Source of the DNA: DATKMP01 sp963790045
GTDB taxonomy: Bacteria > Bacteroidota > Ignavibacteria > UBA10030
Assembly (NCBI GenBank): GCA_963790045.1
Contig: CAWBMS010000001.1
Location: forward strand, 1-48,055
DNA: 48,055 nucleotides
Direction: 5' to 3'
Shown here: positions 35,225 to 43,383 of the stretch, in pieces
Position numbering within the stretch: the stretch's first letter is position 1
Layout: each line of letters starts with the position of its first letter
Position numbers and translations under genes: made by a program
The notes under the pieces: model-generated
Told to the model about the DNA's origin: nothing
Database searches by the model: none
The model's input: the letters and a program-made list of their open reading frames with translations, nothing else

Positions 35225-35241
35225 GATAAAAATTAATAATC

Positions 35242-35273
35242 ATTCTGAATGACTGTCAACCATCATTCAGAAT
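35242..35273 (-). terminator. Second hairpin after the symporter gene
   Basis: ATTCTGAATGA/TCATTCAGAAT, a perfect 11-bp stem with a 10-base loop. It lies 11 bases after the symporter stop codon and before the stronger terminator. It may be a 3' stabiliser rather than a terminator. Confidence 0.5.
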
Positions 35274-35284
35274 AGTTGTCTATT

Positions 35285-35872
35285 TCAATGACTTAGATGC
35301 TTGGCTTCGATCTCTCGATTGATCTCATCAATTTTGGCATCGTCCAATTCGTATTTGGAAATGATATACATTGCCAGAAGCAGAAGGACCGCCGGTATGA
35401 TAATCATCAAAGATAAAATACCATGCTGGGCTGCCACTGGCTGTTGAGCCTGCGACGCATCGAATTGCGTCATGGCTAAAACGATGCCGGGAATCACACC
35501 GCCCAGAGCAAAGCCAGCTTTAAAGAAAATACCTGTTAATGCATTCACCACACCTGCAATTCGTTTCCCTGTCTTCCATTCACCGTAGGAAATCACTTCC
35601 GGTACTAATGCCCACATATAACCGGTCGCGATAACAACACCTGTTGATTTGATAAATTGTGCGATGTAGATCAACCACAATTGATTTTTCAGAGATGGCT
35701 CTGTCGAGATAAAATACAACATCCCCATTCCGATAATAGCAATCACTAAAAACACGTAGAACAGATTCTTCTTGCCTATTGCTCGTTTGATCGCCGGCAC
35801 CATCGGCATGAAAAATAAAAGCAGGGATAGAGCCAAAGGCGTTAAAGATAGGCAACGCTTGTGCCTGACCAA
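35285..35872 (-). CDS. C-terminal piece of the GPH-type sugar/cation symporter
   Basis: The second half of the gene starting at 36698. Reading is restored by one base in a T-run near 35825 (..GSIPAFIF to FMPMVPAIKRAIGKKNLFYV). Transmembrane helices 8-12 are visible (YVFLVIAIIGMGMLYFI, LIYIAQFIKSTGVVIATGYM, GFALGGVIPGIVLAM, LMIIIPAVLLLLAMYII). The GPH-family cytoplasmic loop EVISYGEWKTGKRIAGV lies between them, and a short acidic tail ends the protein. No start belongs to this piece. Confidence 0.85.
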   Translation of the reverse strand: MVRHKRCLSLTPLALSLLLFFMPMVPAIKRAIGKKNLFYVFLVIAIIGMGMLYFISTEPSLKNQLWLIYIAQFIKSTGVVIATGYMWALVPEVISYGEWKTGKRIAGVVNALTGIFFKAGFALGGVIPGIVLAMTQFDASQAQQPVAAQHGILSLMIIIPAVLLLLAMYIISKYELDDAKIDEINREIEAKHLSH

Positions 35873-36698
35873 TGTTATATTGCATATAGTAGGCAGACGC
35901 TGAGTTACTCACAGCCATCATAGCAAACGCGGTAATAAAAAAGAAAGCTAAAATACGAAGCGGTCTGTTACGGACAAACTCTGTAAAAAGATCCGAATAT
36001 TTGACAGTCTCCATTTTACTAGAATCCATCACAATACGTTCTTTCGTTTGTGTGAAGCAATAGACTAACAAACTGAAACCCGCAAGGGCGTAGATAGACA
36101 TGACAACAAACCAAGTCGATGATGCAGCAGGTTTGGACCAATCATTGTTGGGAGAAAAGTGTTGAATCAATGCCGGAATACCGAACTGTACCGCAAGGCC
36201 GCCCATATTTGCCATGAACATACGGGTTGAAGTTAATTTAGTAATTTCATCGGTATCACGAGTGAGCGATGCATTCAAAGCACCATAGGGCACATTGACC
36301 ATCGTATAGCAAAGAGAGAGAGTAACATAGGTAACGTACGCATACCAGAGTTGCCCCGAAAATCCGTTCCAGAATGATAGAATAGCCAGACCGGTAAGAG
36401 GAATACCGCCGAGAATTAAGTAGGAACGATATTTCCCGAGTTTGGGATTTCTCTTATCAACAAACGCACCGACAAATGGATCCCACAAAACATCCACTAA
36501 ACGGACGATGAGAAACATGAATGCCGCTGCACCCGGGCCAATCCCGAATACATTCGTATAAAAGAAAAGCAAATAGGTGGCGACTGTTTGATAAATAAGA
36601 TTTTGCGCTAAATCCCCGGCACCAAATCCGATGCGCGTAAGCCACGATAACTTATAAAATCCTCTTGCGCCAAGTTCGTTCTGCGTTGAGTTATCCAT
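35580..36698 (-). CDS. N-terminal piece of the GPH-type (MelB/XynP-like) sugar/cation symporter
   Basis: Starts at the ATG at 36698. The first ~290 residues hold helices 1-7 of a glycoside-pentoside-hexuronide:cation symporter (MFS). Family marks are SWLTRIGFGAGDLAQNLIYQ, RLVDVLWDPFVGAFVDKRNP with the Asp pair used for cation coupling, and LGKYRSYLILGGIPL. The frame breaks after GSIPAFIF near 35825, and the genuine sequence continues in the piece ending at 35285 for a total of about 471 residues. The inner-membrane protein would import a glycoside or sugar with Na+ or H+. No glycosidase neighbour identifies the sugar. Confidence 0.9.
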   Translation of the reverse strand: MDNSTQNELGARGFYKLSWLTRIGFGAGDLAQNLIYQTVATYLLFFYTNVFGIGPGAAAFMFLIVRLVDVLWDPFVGAFVDKRNPKLGKYRSYLILGGIPLTGLAILSFWNGFSGQLWYAYVTYVTLSLCYTMVNVPYGALNASLTRDTDEITKLTSTRMFMANMGGLAVQFGIPALIQHFSPNNDWSKPAASSTWFVVMSIYALAGFSLLVYCFTQTKERIVMDSSKMETVKYSDLFTEFVRNRPLRILAFFFITAFAMMAVSNSASAYYMQYNIGQAQALPIFNAFGSIPAFIFHADGAGDQTSNRQEESVLRVFSDCYYRNGDVVFYLDRAISEKSIVVDLHRTIYQINRCCYRDRLYVGISTGSDFLR

Positions 36699-36882
36699 TG
36701 CACTCTCTTTCTTGAATGATGAAAAAATAGACCTGAGAAATTAATAAATGTTGTGTTACAGAATATCGTTAGTCAAAATATGATTTTTTTTTATTTATAG
36801 CTACTGTTGAACATACAAATATCTGCTATTTGCAGAGACGCTCTCTTGTGGCGGGGAAAACAAACACAGCGAGATATGTCAA

Positions 36883-37722
36883 CTAATATTCCGGCGGCAA
36901 TTGCTGCAATTGTTCGTACGAAAACACCGGACCATCTTTACAAACATATACCGGACCAACATTGCAGCGTCCGCATTTCCCTACGCCGCACTTCATTCTG
37001 TTCTCTAACGTCGTGAACATTGTTTGCGGCGAGAATCCTAATTTTTCGAGCACCGGAAAGGTAAACTTAATCATAATCGGCGGGCCGCAAACAATCGCAA
37101 TGGTATTTTCATTTGATGGCGCAAGTTCTTCCAAAACTTTCGGAACAAACCCAACCTTGCCTTTCCAATCCGGCGTCTCTCCACCGGGATCGACCGTCGT
37201 TACCAATTTCATATCGGAACGCTTGCCCCATTCATCCAGCTCATGTTTATAGACAAGATCGGCAACGGTTCGTGCACCGTATAATACGGTTACATCGTTG
37301 AACCAATCACGCAAATCAAGCGCGTTCCAGATAACGCAGCGCATCGGCGGAAGCGCAATACCGCCGGCAATGAATAAAAGATTTTTCCCTTTCCATTGTT
37401 CTAATGGAAACGTATTGCCGTATGGCCCGCGGAAACCGATGATGTCGCCTTCTTCTCTTCGTGCAAGCGCAGAGGTTACGCGCCCCGCCTGACGGAAAGT
37501 GCATTCAACATAGTCTTTTTTTGTCGGCGACGAAGCGATGCAAAACGTGGATTCACCTTCTCCAAAAACAGAATATTCTGCAAACTGTCCGGCTTTGAAG
37601 GAAAACGATTCGCGGTCAGCATCGTTGGTGAACTTGAGCCGGAAGGTTTTCACACCCGGCGCTTCGTTCGTTATTTTTTCAATCTGCATCAAATAGGGAT
37701 TGTATGTATTCTTGGTGCACAT
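36883..37722 (-). CDS. flxA: FAD/NAD-binding oxidoreductase, FlxA-like (hydrogenase gamma-type)
   Basis: 279 residues of the ferredoxin-NADP reductase-like family. The N-terminal FAD domain has FKAGQFAEYSVFGEGESTF and GRVTSALARREEGDIIGFRG. The NAD domain has LLFIAGGIALPPMRCVIWNA and AIVCGPPIMIKF. A C-terminal 2Fe-2S site CGVGKCGRCNVGPVYVCKDG is as in sulfhydrogenase gamma and AsrB. In FlxABCD-HdrABC complexes this subunit is where NAD(H) enters. It is the last gene of the minus-strand hdr-flx operon, 14 bases after the pentapeptide gene, and is intact. Confidence 0.88.
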   Translation of the reverse strand: MCTKNTYNPYLMQIEKITNEAPGVKTFRLKFTNDADRESFSFKAGQFAEYSVFGEGESTFCIASSPTKKDYVECTFRQAGRVTSALARREEGDIIGFRGPYGNTFPLEQWKGKNLLFIAGGIALPPMRCVIWNALDLRDWFNDVTVLYGARTVADLVYKHELDEWGKRSDMKLVTTVDPGGETPDWKGKVGFVPKVLEELAPSNENTIAIVCGPPIMIKFTFPVLEKLGFSPQTMFTTLENRMKCGVGKCGRCNVGPVYVCKDGPVFSYEQLQQLPPEY

Positions 37723-37736
37723 AATGCGTATTCTTT

Positions 37737-38300
37737 TTATTCGATAATAATATCAAGATTGTCAAGAAGTCCGACGACATCCGGCAATGAAAATTTTGTT
37801 TTCTTCAATTTGTTCGTTTCGGGATTGATGGAATAATTCCGGGACGATGTGAAATCTGCTTTCTCAAGATTCGACCGTTCGAAAATTGTTTTCGACAAAT
37901 CGCATCGAACAAACATTGCTGAAGTCAAATTCGCTTCCAGAAAACTTGTTCCGCTCATCCGGCATTCGGTAAAAATAAAGTTCTTCAAATTATTTTTATG
38001 AAAGATTGCATACTCAAGAATGCAATTGTCGAATGTCAAAGAAAAAGCCATCTTCGAACATTTGGAAAAATCCACGCCGACAATTTTGCAATTGTTAAAA
38101 TGAACATCATTCAACACGGTGCCCTTAAATTTCACCATCGAAAGATTGCAGGAATCGAAAGTGCAATCTTCTAATCGTGCAGAAATAAAATCTGCATTCG
38201 TAAAATCGCATGAGCGGAATGTGCAGTGCGAATATTCCTGCTCCAGATCAGCCGGAAGATTTTCCTGACTGATGATTATATGTTCAAAAAGCTGATTCAC
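37737..38300 (-). CDS. Pentapeptide-repeat protein (Qnr/McbG-like fold)
   Basis: About 187 residues from a GTG at 38300 (start uncertain, no clear ribosome site; the frame is open further upstream inside flxB). From residue ~15 on, pentapeptides A(D/N)LXX dominate, for example CDFTNADFISARLEDCTFDS and CDLSKTIFERSNLEKADFTS. These form a right-handed quadrilateral beta-helix of about six coils. The end KFSLPDVVGLLDNLDIIIE is the cap typical of this bacterial subgroup. Some relatives protect DNA gyrase; most have no known job. It lies between flxB and flxA with almost no spacing, so it is co-expressed with a redox complex, which is odd for this family. Confidence 0.85.
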   Translation of the reverse strand: MNQLFEHIIISQENLPADLEQEYSHCTFRSCDFTNADFISARLEDCTFDSCNLSMVKFKGTVLNDVHFNNCKIVGVDFSKCSKMAFSLTFDNCILEYAIFHKNNLKNFIFTECRMSGTSFLEANLTSAMFVRCDLSKTIFERSNLEKADFTSSRNYSINPETNKLKKTKFSLPDVVGLLDNLDIIIE

Positions 38301-38320
38301 AGGTATATAAAAAAGAACAA

Positions 38321-39337
38321 TTACACAGCTTCGATGTTTGTTTGAATATCGATAAGCTGTTCTTTTAAATTCATATCGGACGGACACGCGCGTGAACAGC
38401 GCCCGCATCCGACACAGCCGAGCAGTTCCAACCGCTCCGGCTGGTACGAAAACTTATGCATTACGCGCTGGCGCCATCGTTCGGTTTGATTGTGACGCGG
38501 ATTATGCCCCGACGTGTGCAGTGTAAAAAGCGAGAAACCGCAGGAATCCCAGCTTCGAACGCGATCGCCTTTCTTTGCAGTACCTTCATCCTGAATATCG
38601 AAGCATGAACACATCGGACAGACAAATGCGCATGCACCGCAGCCGATACAGCGAAGCGAAGCATCATTCCAGATATTGTGGTTAAATGTTTTCGATAATT
38701 TCTTTGTGATTTCTTCGTGCGAAAACACTTTATCGATTTTCGCCAGAACATCTTCTTTCTTGATCGATGGCGCGTCACCGAACAACTCTTTTTGTTGTTC
38801 AATAATTGCTTTCCCTTTTTCTGTCACCGCTTCAACAAGGTATTGATCTCCGTTTATCGGCGTCAATAAAATATCGCTGCCGGTTGTATCGCCGGGAGAT
38901 GTTCCGGTCGATGTGCAAAAGCAATCTGCATCTGCTTTCACACAACTCACACTTATGACCGTTAACGCCTTCTTGCGATTTGTCACAAGCGCATCAGGAT
39001 AATCGCGCTTAAAAAAATCCGCCAGCCGCTCGATCGCATTTGCATCGCACGGACGGGTTCCAAAGACGACAATCTCTGCGGGCTGCGTTGTCGCGTGATC
39101 GGTCACAGAAATTTCTTTACCCTGATATTCGAAAGAAATTAAACGCTCGGTTTTCGGAAACAAAACTTCTTTTGCGGATTCCGTCGTCTGAATGTAATCG
39201 AACACGATCTGCTGCACGTCGCTGACCGTCGAGAAAAATATTTTCTGCCCTTTACGAACCGGTGCATACAACCGTTTGCCGGATACAGTAAGTGTGCTTA
39301 ACAATCGTAAAAGATTTTGATGTGTGAGTGAATTCAT
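38321..39337 (-). CDS. flxB: 4Fe-4S dicluster protein, FlxB-like (hydrogenase beta/AsrA type)
   Basis: About 338 residues from the ATG at 39337 (MNSLTHQNLLRLLSTLTVSG). The N-terminal domain contains the family signature GTRPCDANAIERLADFFKRD, found in sulfhydrogenase beta and AsrA, plus CFCTSTGTSPG. Two 4Fe-4S sites follow: CIGCGACAFVCPMCSCFDI and CVGCGRCSRACPSDM. It passes electrons between the NAD-linked FlxA and the Hdr side in the cytoplasmic complex. The gene begins 19 bases after flxC and is intact, in contrast to the broken hdrA and hdrB. Confidence 0.88.
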   Translation of the reverse strand: MNSLTHQNLLRLLSTLTVSGKRLYAPVRKGQKIFFSTVSDVQQIVFDYIQTTESAKEVLFPKTERLISFEYQGKEISVTDHATTQPAEIVVFGTRPCDANAIERLADFFKRDYPDALVTNRKKALTVISVSCVKADADCFCTSTGTSPGDTTGSDILLTPINGDQYLVEAVTEKGKAIIEQQKELFGDAPSIKKEDVLAKIDKVFSHEEITKKLSKTFNHNIWNDASLRCIGCGACAFVCPMCSCFDIQDEGTAKKGDRVRSWDSCGFSLFTLHTSGHNPRHNQTERWRQRVMHKFSYQPERLELLGCVGCGRCSRACPSDMNLKEQLIDIQTNIEAV

Positions 39338-39356
39338 TTCAATTTCAATTCGTCTT

Positions 39357-40157
39357 CTATTGGATGAACGTTTCTTTGTCCTCATTGCGGAATGTGGACA
39401 TCGCTGACGATGCTTCGCAGCTGATGCCCGGCTCAAATCCGAATTCCGCCTGCGTAATGCGCGATGCTTCTATCGTCAATAAACCGATGGGAATGCCAAC
39501 CGGACATGCAATCGTGCACGAACCGCATGAAATACAGCGGCCGGCAAGATGCATAGCACGATTCATGTGCCATTGGAAATTGCTCTGTGCTGTCGATGGA
39601 ACGCTGACCCACTGCGGCTGATTGCATTCCACAATGCATCGTTCGCAATAGCATAACGGACATGCAGCACGGCATGCATAACATTTAAAACATTTGTCCA
39701 TTTCTTTCTGCCAGAATTCAAATTTCTCCGGCAGCGACATCTTCGCGATGTCTTCAATTTCTTTGACCACGAACGGCGGGAAATACACCGGATGAGTTTG
39801 TGCATATTTTTCTAACGAAAGATTATCCGTCAGCACTTCCAGTGTATCGTTTTCAACAGCAAGCGTTACAAGCGCATCGCTGTGCAATTGATGTTCGGCA
39901 ATCATTTGAACAATCGAACGCACTGCCGCGGGATGTGCAACGATGGCGGACTTGCCAATCTTTTTGATTTCCGGCTTGTTGATAAACACGGCAAGATTTT
40001 GATGACAGCGGTTGTCCCAGATAAGTTTCTCTGCATCGGCAGCGCTGCGGATAAACACAGGTCGGGCTTTACCGTTGCTTCCTTCACCGTATCCGATAAC
40101 CACTTGCACCGTTCCGGTTTCTAACAATTCTTTTACTTTTTGATGTAATGCTTGCAT
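39357..40157 (-). CDS. flxC: 4Fe-4S ferredoxin-domain protein, FlxC-like
   Basis: About 266 residues from the ATG at 40157 (MQALHQKVKELLETGTVQVV). The first ~130 residues resemble the N-domain of FrhB/HdrA-associated Fe-S proteins (VVIGYGEGSNGKARPVFIRS). Cysteine groups are CFKCYACRAACPLCYCERC and CISCGSCTIACPVGIPIG, enough for two 4Fe-4S clusters plus extra Cys. It is predicted to be a soluble electron-transfer subunit. It starts five bases after the metallo-beta-lactamase-like gene and runs into flxB, so all are on one transcript. The assignment to FlxC rests on order and Cys pattern. Confidence 0.85.
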   Translation of the reverse strand: MQALHQKVKELLETGTVQVVIGYGEGSNGKARPVFIRSAADAEKLIWDNRCHQNLAVFINKPEIKKIGKSAIVAHPAAVRSIVQMIAEHQLHSDALVTLAVENDTLEVLTDNLSLEKYAQTHPVYFPPFVVKEIEDIAKMSLPEKFEFWQKEMDKCFKCYACRAACPLCYCERCIVECNQPQWVSVPSTAQSNFQWHMNRAMHLAGRCISCGSCTIACPVGIPIGLLTIEASRITQAEFGFEPGISCEASSAMSTFRNEDKETFIQ

Positions 40158-40162
40158 AATTT

Positions 40163-40924
40163 TTATTTCGCCAACAATGTCAATGTGTGTTGTATCAAAC
40201 TGCACTCTCCGGTTGCGCCATTACCCGGAATTACGATCACGGCATCTGGAAATTCTTTCGATACTTTCATCAATGTTTTTGGATATGCGGACAAATCTGC
40301 ATCTGCAATATTACCGATGGAAGTCGCTTTGAGTTCTTTCACCATACATCCGGCAAATAACACTTTATCCGACGGGATCCATGTAACTATATTATCTTTT
40401 GTATGTGCCGCGCCAAAATATTTGCATTCGACTCTTAAAGAACTGACCGTGAGAACAACGAATCTTGAAATGTTGTTTGTGGCAGAGGAAGTTTCTTTTC
40501 TTTCGCAATTGTTTTTGTAAGGATGTTGGCATAGGAATGAATGCCCGCGCGGTGTACGGCATTCAATCCGCCCATACAATCATCATGAAACTATTTTGTA
40601 CGAAACCGATAATTTTCACACGAAACGAATCCTGAATCCAATGAATCAACACCGCCGTTAAAGAATCCGAAACTGGTGTATCGAACAGTAGTGCTTCATG
40701 GTGATCAACACAAATGCAGCCGTTCGAAGGTATGCGTCCCCACGAGCCCATCATGGCGAGGAAATATGAACATAACAATGTTCGGAGATTTGCGTTATGG
40801 CAAGATCATTATTCACGTTATACGTTTTGTAATTGCCTTGTGCAAAACAAATTTCTGTCAGAACAAAGCAAGCAATGAGCATTGTATAAATAGTGTTCGA
40901 TATGTTGAAAACAATTCGGTTCAT
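40163..40924 (-). pseudogene. Subclass B1 metallo-beta-lactamase-like protein, three frameshifts and two lost zinc ligands
   Basis: Read through shifts near 40790, 40595 and 40470, this is a ~253-residue B1-type protein. It starts at the ATG at 40924 with a signal peptide ending LTEICFAQG. Homologous segments are WGRIPSNGCICVDHHEALLF, FDTPVSDSLTAVLIHWIQDS, FHDDCMGGLNAVHRAGIHSY and YFGAAHTKDNIVTWIPSDKV, then FAGCMVKELKATSIGNIADA and VIVIPGNGATGE. His118, Asp120, His196 and Cys221 (BBL numbering) are present. His116 reads Ser and His263 reads Asn (PGNG for PGHG). B1 enzymes hydrolyse beta-lactams in the periplasm. It sits between mvhD and flxC with only 3-5 bases on either side, an unexpected place. 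It may be decayed or non-catalytic. Confidence 0.8.
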
Positions 40925-40927
40925 GGT

Positions 40928-41368
40928 CTATATCGTCACTTCTTTATTCATCGTAGCAAATTCATTTGCCGGACCAAGCTCACGGATTTCTTTCACCGTT
41001 GAATTCACGACATCCGCCCATTTCGCCCCTTCTGCGGCAGAAACCCATGAAAATTTCACGCGGCGCATGTCGACACCCATGTACTCCATCATCTGCTTGA
41101 ACACAATCCAGCGACGGCGAGCATGAAAATTTCCCGATGTATAATGACAGTCATTCGGGTGGCAACCTGAAACGATAATGCCGTCGGCGCCAAGAGCGAA
41201 TGCCTTTAGCAGCAAATTGTAATCAATACGCCCAGTGCATGGAAACCGCACAATACGCACATTCGTCGCATATTTGATTCTGCTAGTGCCAGTTAAATCC
41301 GCACCGGCATACGTGCACCAGTTGCAGACATAAGCAAGAATTTTCGGTTCAAATGTGTTCTCTTCCAT
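40928..41368 (-). CDS. mvhD: Hydrogenase iron-sulfur subunit, MvhD/FlxD-like
   Basis: 146 residues, an intact single MvhD domain that carries a 2Fe-2S cluster and links the HdrABC core to its electron donor. Cys motifs are YVCNWCTYAGADLTGTSRI, RFPCTGRID and SGCHPNDCHYTSGN. The ending is a normal helical tail. It starts one base after the hdrA stop. In methanogens it joins HdrA to hydrogenase; in FlxABCD-HdrABC bacteria (FlxD) it joins HdrA to the NADH-linked Flx subunits, which is the case here. Confidence 0.93.
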   Translation of the reverse strand: MEENTFEPKILAYVCNWCTYAGADLTGTSRIKYATNVRIVRFPCTGRIDYNLLLKAFALGADGIIVSGCHPNDCHYTSGNFHARRRWIVFKQMMEYMGVDMRRVKFSWVSAAEGAKWADVVNSTVKEIRELGPANEFATMNKEVTI

Positions 41369-41369
41369 T

Positions 41370-41672
41370 TTAACTCAACAACTCCATAACTTCTGCATAC
41401 ACTTGTTCATTGCTGAAACCCTGCAAGTCGATCGATTTCGACTTGCAGAATGCAACACACGTCCCACATCCCTGGCATAAACCGGGATTAACTTTTGCCA
41501 CAGATTTAATTAGCTTGCCATCGCGTGTTTTTATCTCTTCACGCTCAATAGCATTGTAAGGGCATGCGGTCTGACACATAAAACATCCGGCGCATGTTGA
41601 AAACAACGGAGGCGTTGTTCGGTTTACGACGGCAATTACCGGCTCACGTGTTAATTCATCTCGCGAGAACAA
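41370..41672 (-). CDS. hdrA: C-terminal piece of HdrA: two-cluster ferredoxin domain
   Basis: Begins ALFSRDELTREPVIAVVN, which continues ASAAASKV of the preceding piece after a one-base correction near 41665. It holds CAGCFMCQTACPYNAIE and CQGCGTCVAFCKSKSID, the C-terminal pair of 4Fe-4S sites of HdrA. It could be read as a separate ferredoxin, but it overlaps the previous piece and has no ribosome site of its own, so I treat it as part of HdrA. Confidence 0.85.
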   Translation of the reverse strand: MFSRDELTREPVIAVVNRTTPPLFSTCAGCFMCQTACPYNAIEREEIKTRDGKLIKSVAKVNPGLCQGCGTCVAFCKSKSIDLQGFSNEQVYAEVMELLS

Positions 41673-42769
41673 TGCCAGACTTTACTTGCTGCAGCAGATG
41701 CTTGCGCAACCGTTTCGGGAATATCTTTTGGCGCCTGACATGCACCCGCAAGAAATATTCCTGCCGTATTCGTTTCGACAGGTTTCAATTTCGGATGTGC
41801 TTCGGAGAAGAAATGATGCTTATCATAACTTATATGAAGACTCTGCGCCAATTCTTCTGAACCCGGATTGGAAACACCTGCGGTTGCAAGCACAACCATA
41901 TCGGCTTCAATCTCTACCGGCTGTGCGCCGAGGAGCGTATCAGCACCGTGTACAATTAATTTTCCATTGCGTTCAAAAACTCGCGACACACGTCCACGGA
42001 CATATTTAACATTATCTTCTTCAATTGCGCGGCGAACAAATTCATCATAGCCTTTTCCAGCGGCACGAATGTCCATATAAAACACCGTTGCATCGCCGTC
42101 ATGCACTTTATGCTTATACAGCATTGCATGCTTTGCTGTATACATACAGCAAATCTTTGAACAATACTCGATACCTTTTGCAGGATCGCGTGAGCCGGCG
42201 CATGCGATGAATACAATTTTCTTAGGTACCGTTCCGTCGGATGGACGCCTCACTTCACCCAAAGTAGGGCCTAATGCAGAAAGCAATCTTTCAAACTGTA
42301 GTCCGTTGACAACGTCTTTATATTTGCCGTAACCGTATTCGGGAAAGAATCCAGTATCCTTTACATTAAAGCCGGTAGTGACAACAACAGAACCAACCGG
42401 GATTTCAACAATTTCATCTTTTTGATCGAAGCGAATTGCCTGCGCGGGACATTTCGTTGCACAGAATTTACATTTACCATTTTTAAAATATGAACAACGT
42501 TCGCGATCGATGACCGGTTTATTGGGAACTGCCTGCGGAAACGGAACATAGATCGCACTGCGCTGACCTAATCCCATATTAAATTCGCTCGGATTCTTCT
42601 TGATCGGACATGCCGTCATGCATTCGCCGCATCCGGTGCAAATTGTTTCGTCGATGCTTTTTGCCTTTTTGCGGATGCGTGCCGTGAAGTTTCCTATAAA
42701 ACCATCCAGTCCTTCTACTTCCGCATAAGTATATAAGGTAATGTTGGGATGCTGGGCAACCTCCACCAT
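41651..42769 (-). CDS. hdrA: Central piece of HdrA: Fe-S and FAD regions
   Basis: About 370 codons of the heterodisulfide reductase subunit A-like gene that runs from about 43371 to 41370. It begins in TPRMVEVAQHPNITLYTYAE, has 4Fe-4S motifs CTGCGECMTACPIKKN and CKFCATKCPAQAIRFDQ, and then the second half of the FAD fold with VGSVVVTTGFNVKDTGFFPE, IVFIACAGSRDPAKGIEYCS, MVVLATAGVSNPG and the closing GIFLAGACQAPKDIPETVAQ. HdrA is the flavin-bifurcating subunit of HdrABC. The piece ends in an artefactual tail WHCSREMN. Confidence 0.9.
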   Translation of the reverse strand: MVEVAQHPNITLYTYAEVEGLDGFIGNFTARIRKKAKSIDETICTGCGECMTACPIKKNPSEFNMGLGQRSAIYVPFPQAVPNKPVIDRERCSYFKNGKCKFCATKCPAQAIRFDQKDEIVEIPVGSVVVTTGFNVKDTGFFPEYGYGKYKDVVNGLQFERLLSALGPTLGEVRRPSDGTVPKKIVFIACAGSRDPAKGIEYCSKICCMYTAKHAMLYKHKVHDGDATVFYMDIRAAGKGYDEFVRRAIEEDNVKYVRGRVSRVFERNGKLIVHGADTLLGAQPVEIEADMVVLATAGVSNPGSEELAQSLHISYDKHHFFSEAHPKLKPVETNTAGIFLAGACQAPKDIPETVAQASAAASKVWHCSREMN

Positions 42770-42777
42770 CCGCGGCG

Positions 42778-43371
42778 TTAAAATACATTGTGAACAATCG
42801 AGCGTCGGGAATGTTTCGGAAAGCTGCGCGGTGTTCGCCGATGGAGGGTTCCTTTTCCACCAAAACGACTTTTTTGTCCGCCATTGGCAATATCCAGCGC
42901 CGCTTGAATGCCGGCAATACCACCGCCTATAACAAGAGCGGTTTTCGTCACCGGAACTTTAATCGGATTCAGCGGCTTGTTCCGCTTAACTTTTTCGACC
43001 ATCATCGAGACAAGATCGATGGCTTTATCCGTTGTTGCGTCGCCTTTAGCGTGAACCCAGGAACAATGTTCGCGCAGGTTCGCCATTTCGCAAAGATATG
43101 GATTCATTCCCCCATCTCGGAACACGCTTTGCGGAATGTCGGCTCATGCATGCGCGGAGAGCATCCGGCAACAACAACACCGGTCAATTTTTTTTCTTTG
43201 ATCGCTTCGCGGATAAGATTTTGACCCGGCTCTGAACACATATACTTATAATCGACACTGTGCTCAACACCGGGGATGGCTGCACAAGTTTCGCTACTTT
43301 TTCACAATTAACCGCGCTTGCGATGTTTTCGCCGCAATGGCAGATGAATACTCCAATCGGGACATCGTAAG
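42778..43371 (-). pseudogene. hdrA: N-terminal part of HdrA, interrupted by several frameshifts
   Basis: Through shifts near 43365, 43290, 43105, 42870 and 42830, this reads as the HdrA N-terminus. It gives IGVFICHCGENIASAVNCEK, then IPGVEHSVDYKYMCSEPGQN, GVVVAGCSPRMHEPTFRKAC and NPYLCEMANLREHCSWVH. The FAD-binding Rossmann loop TKTALVIGGGIAGIQAALDI comes next, followed by KKVVLVEKEPSIGEH and LSETFPTLDCSQCILTPRMV. All catalytic parts are there. The likely start is the ATG at 43357, or slightly upstream, after hdrB ends at 43384. Breaks at a GGGG run and an A-run point to sequencing error rather than decay. Confidence 0.82.
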
Positions 43372-43383
43372 ACTCTTACTCGT

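Noticed and set aside
40563..40778. Independent 71-residue protein beginning MLCSYFLAMMGSWG
   Set aside because: It is the WGRIPSNG..FDTP segment of the B1 metallo-beta-lactamase-like gene in another frame.
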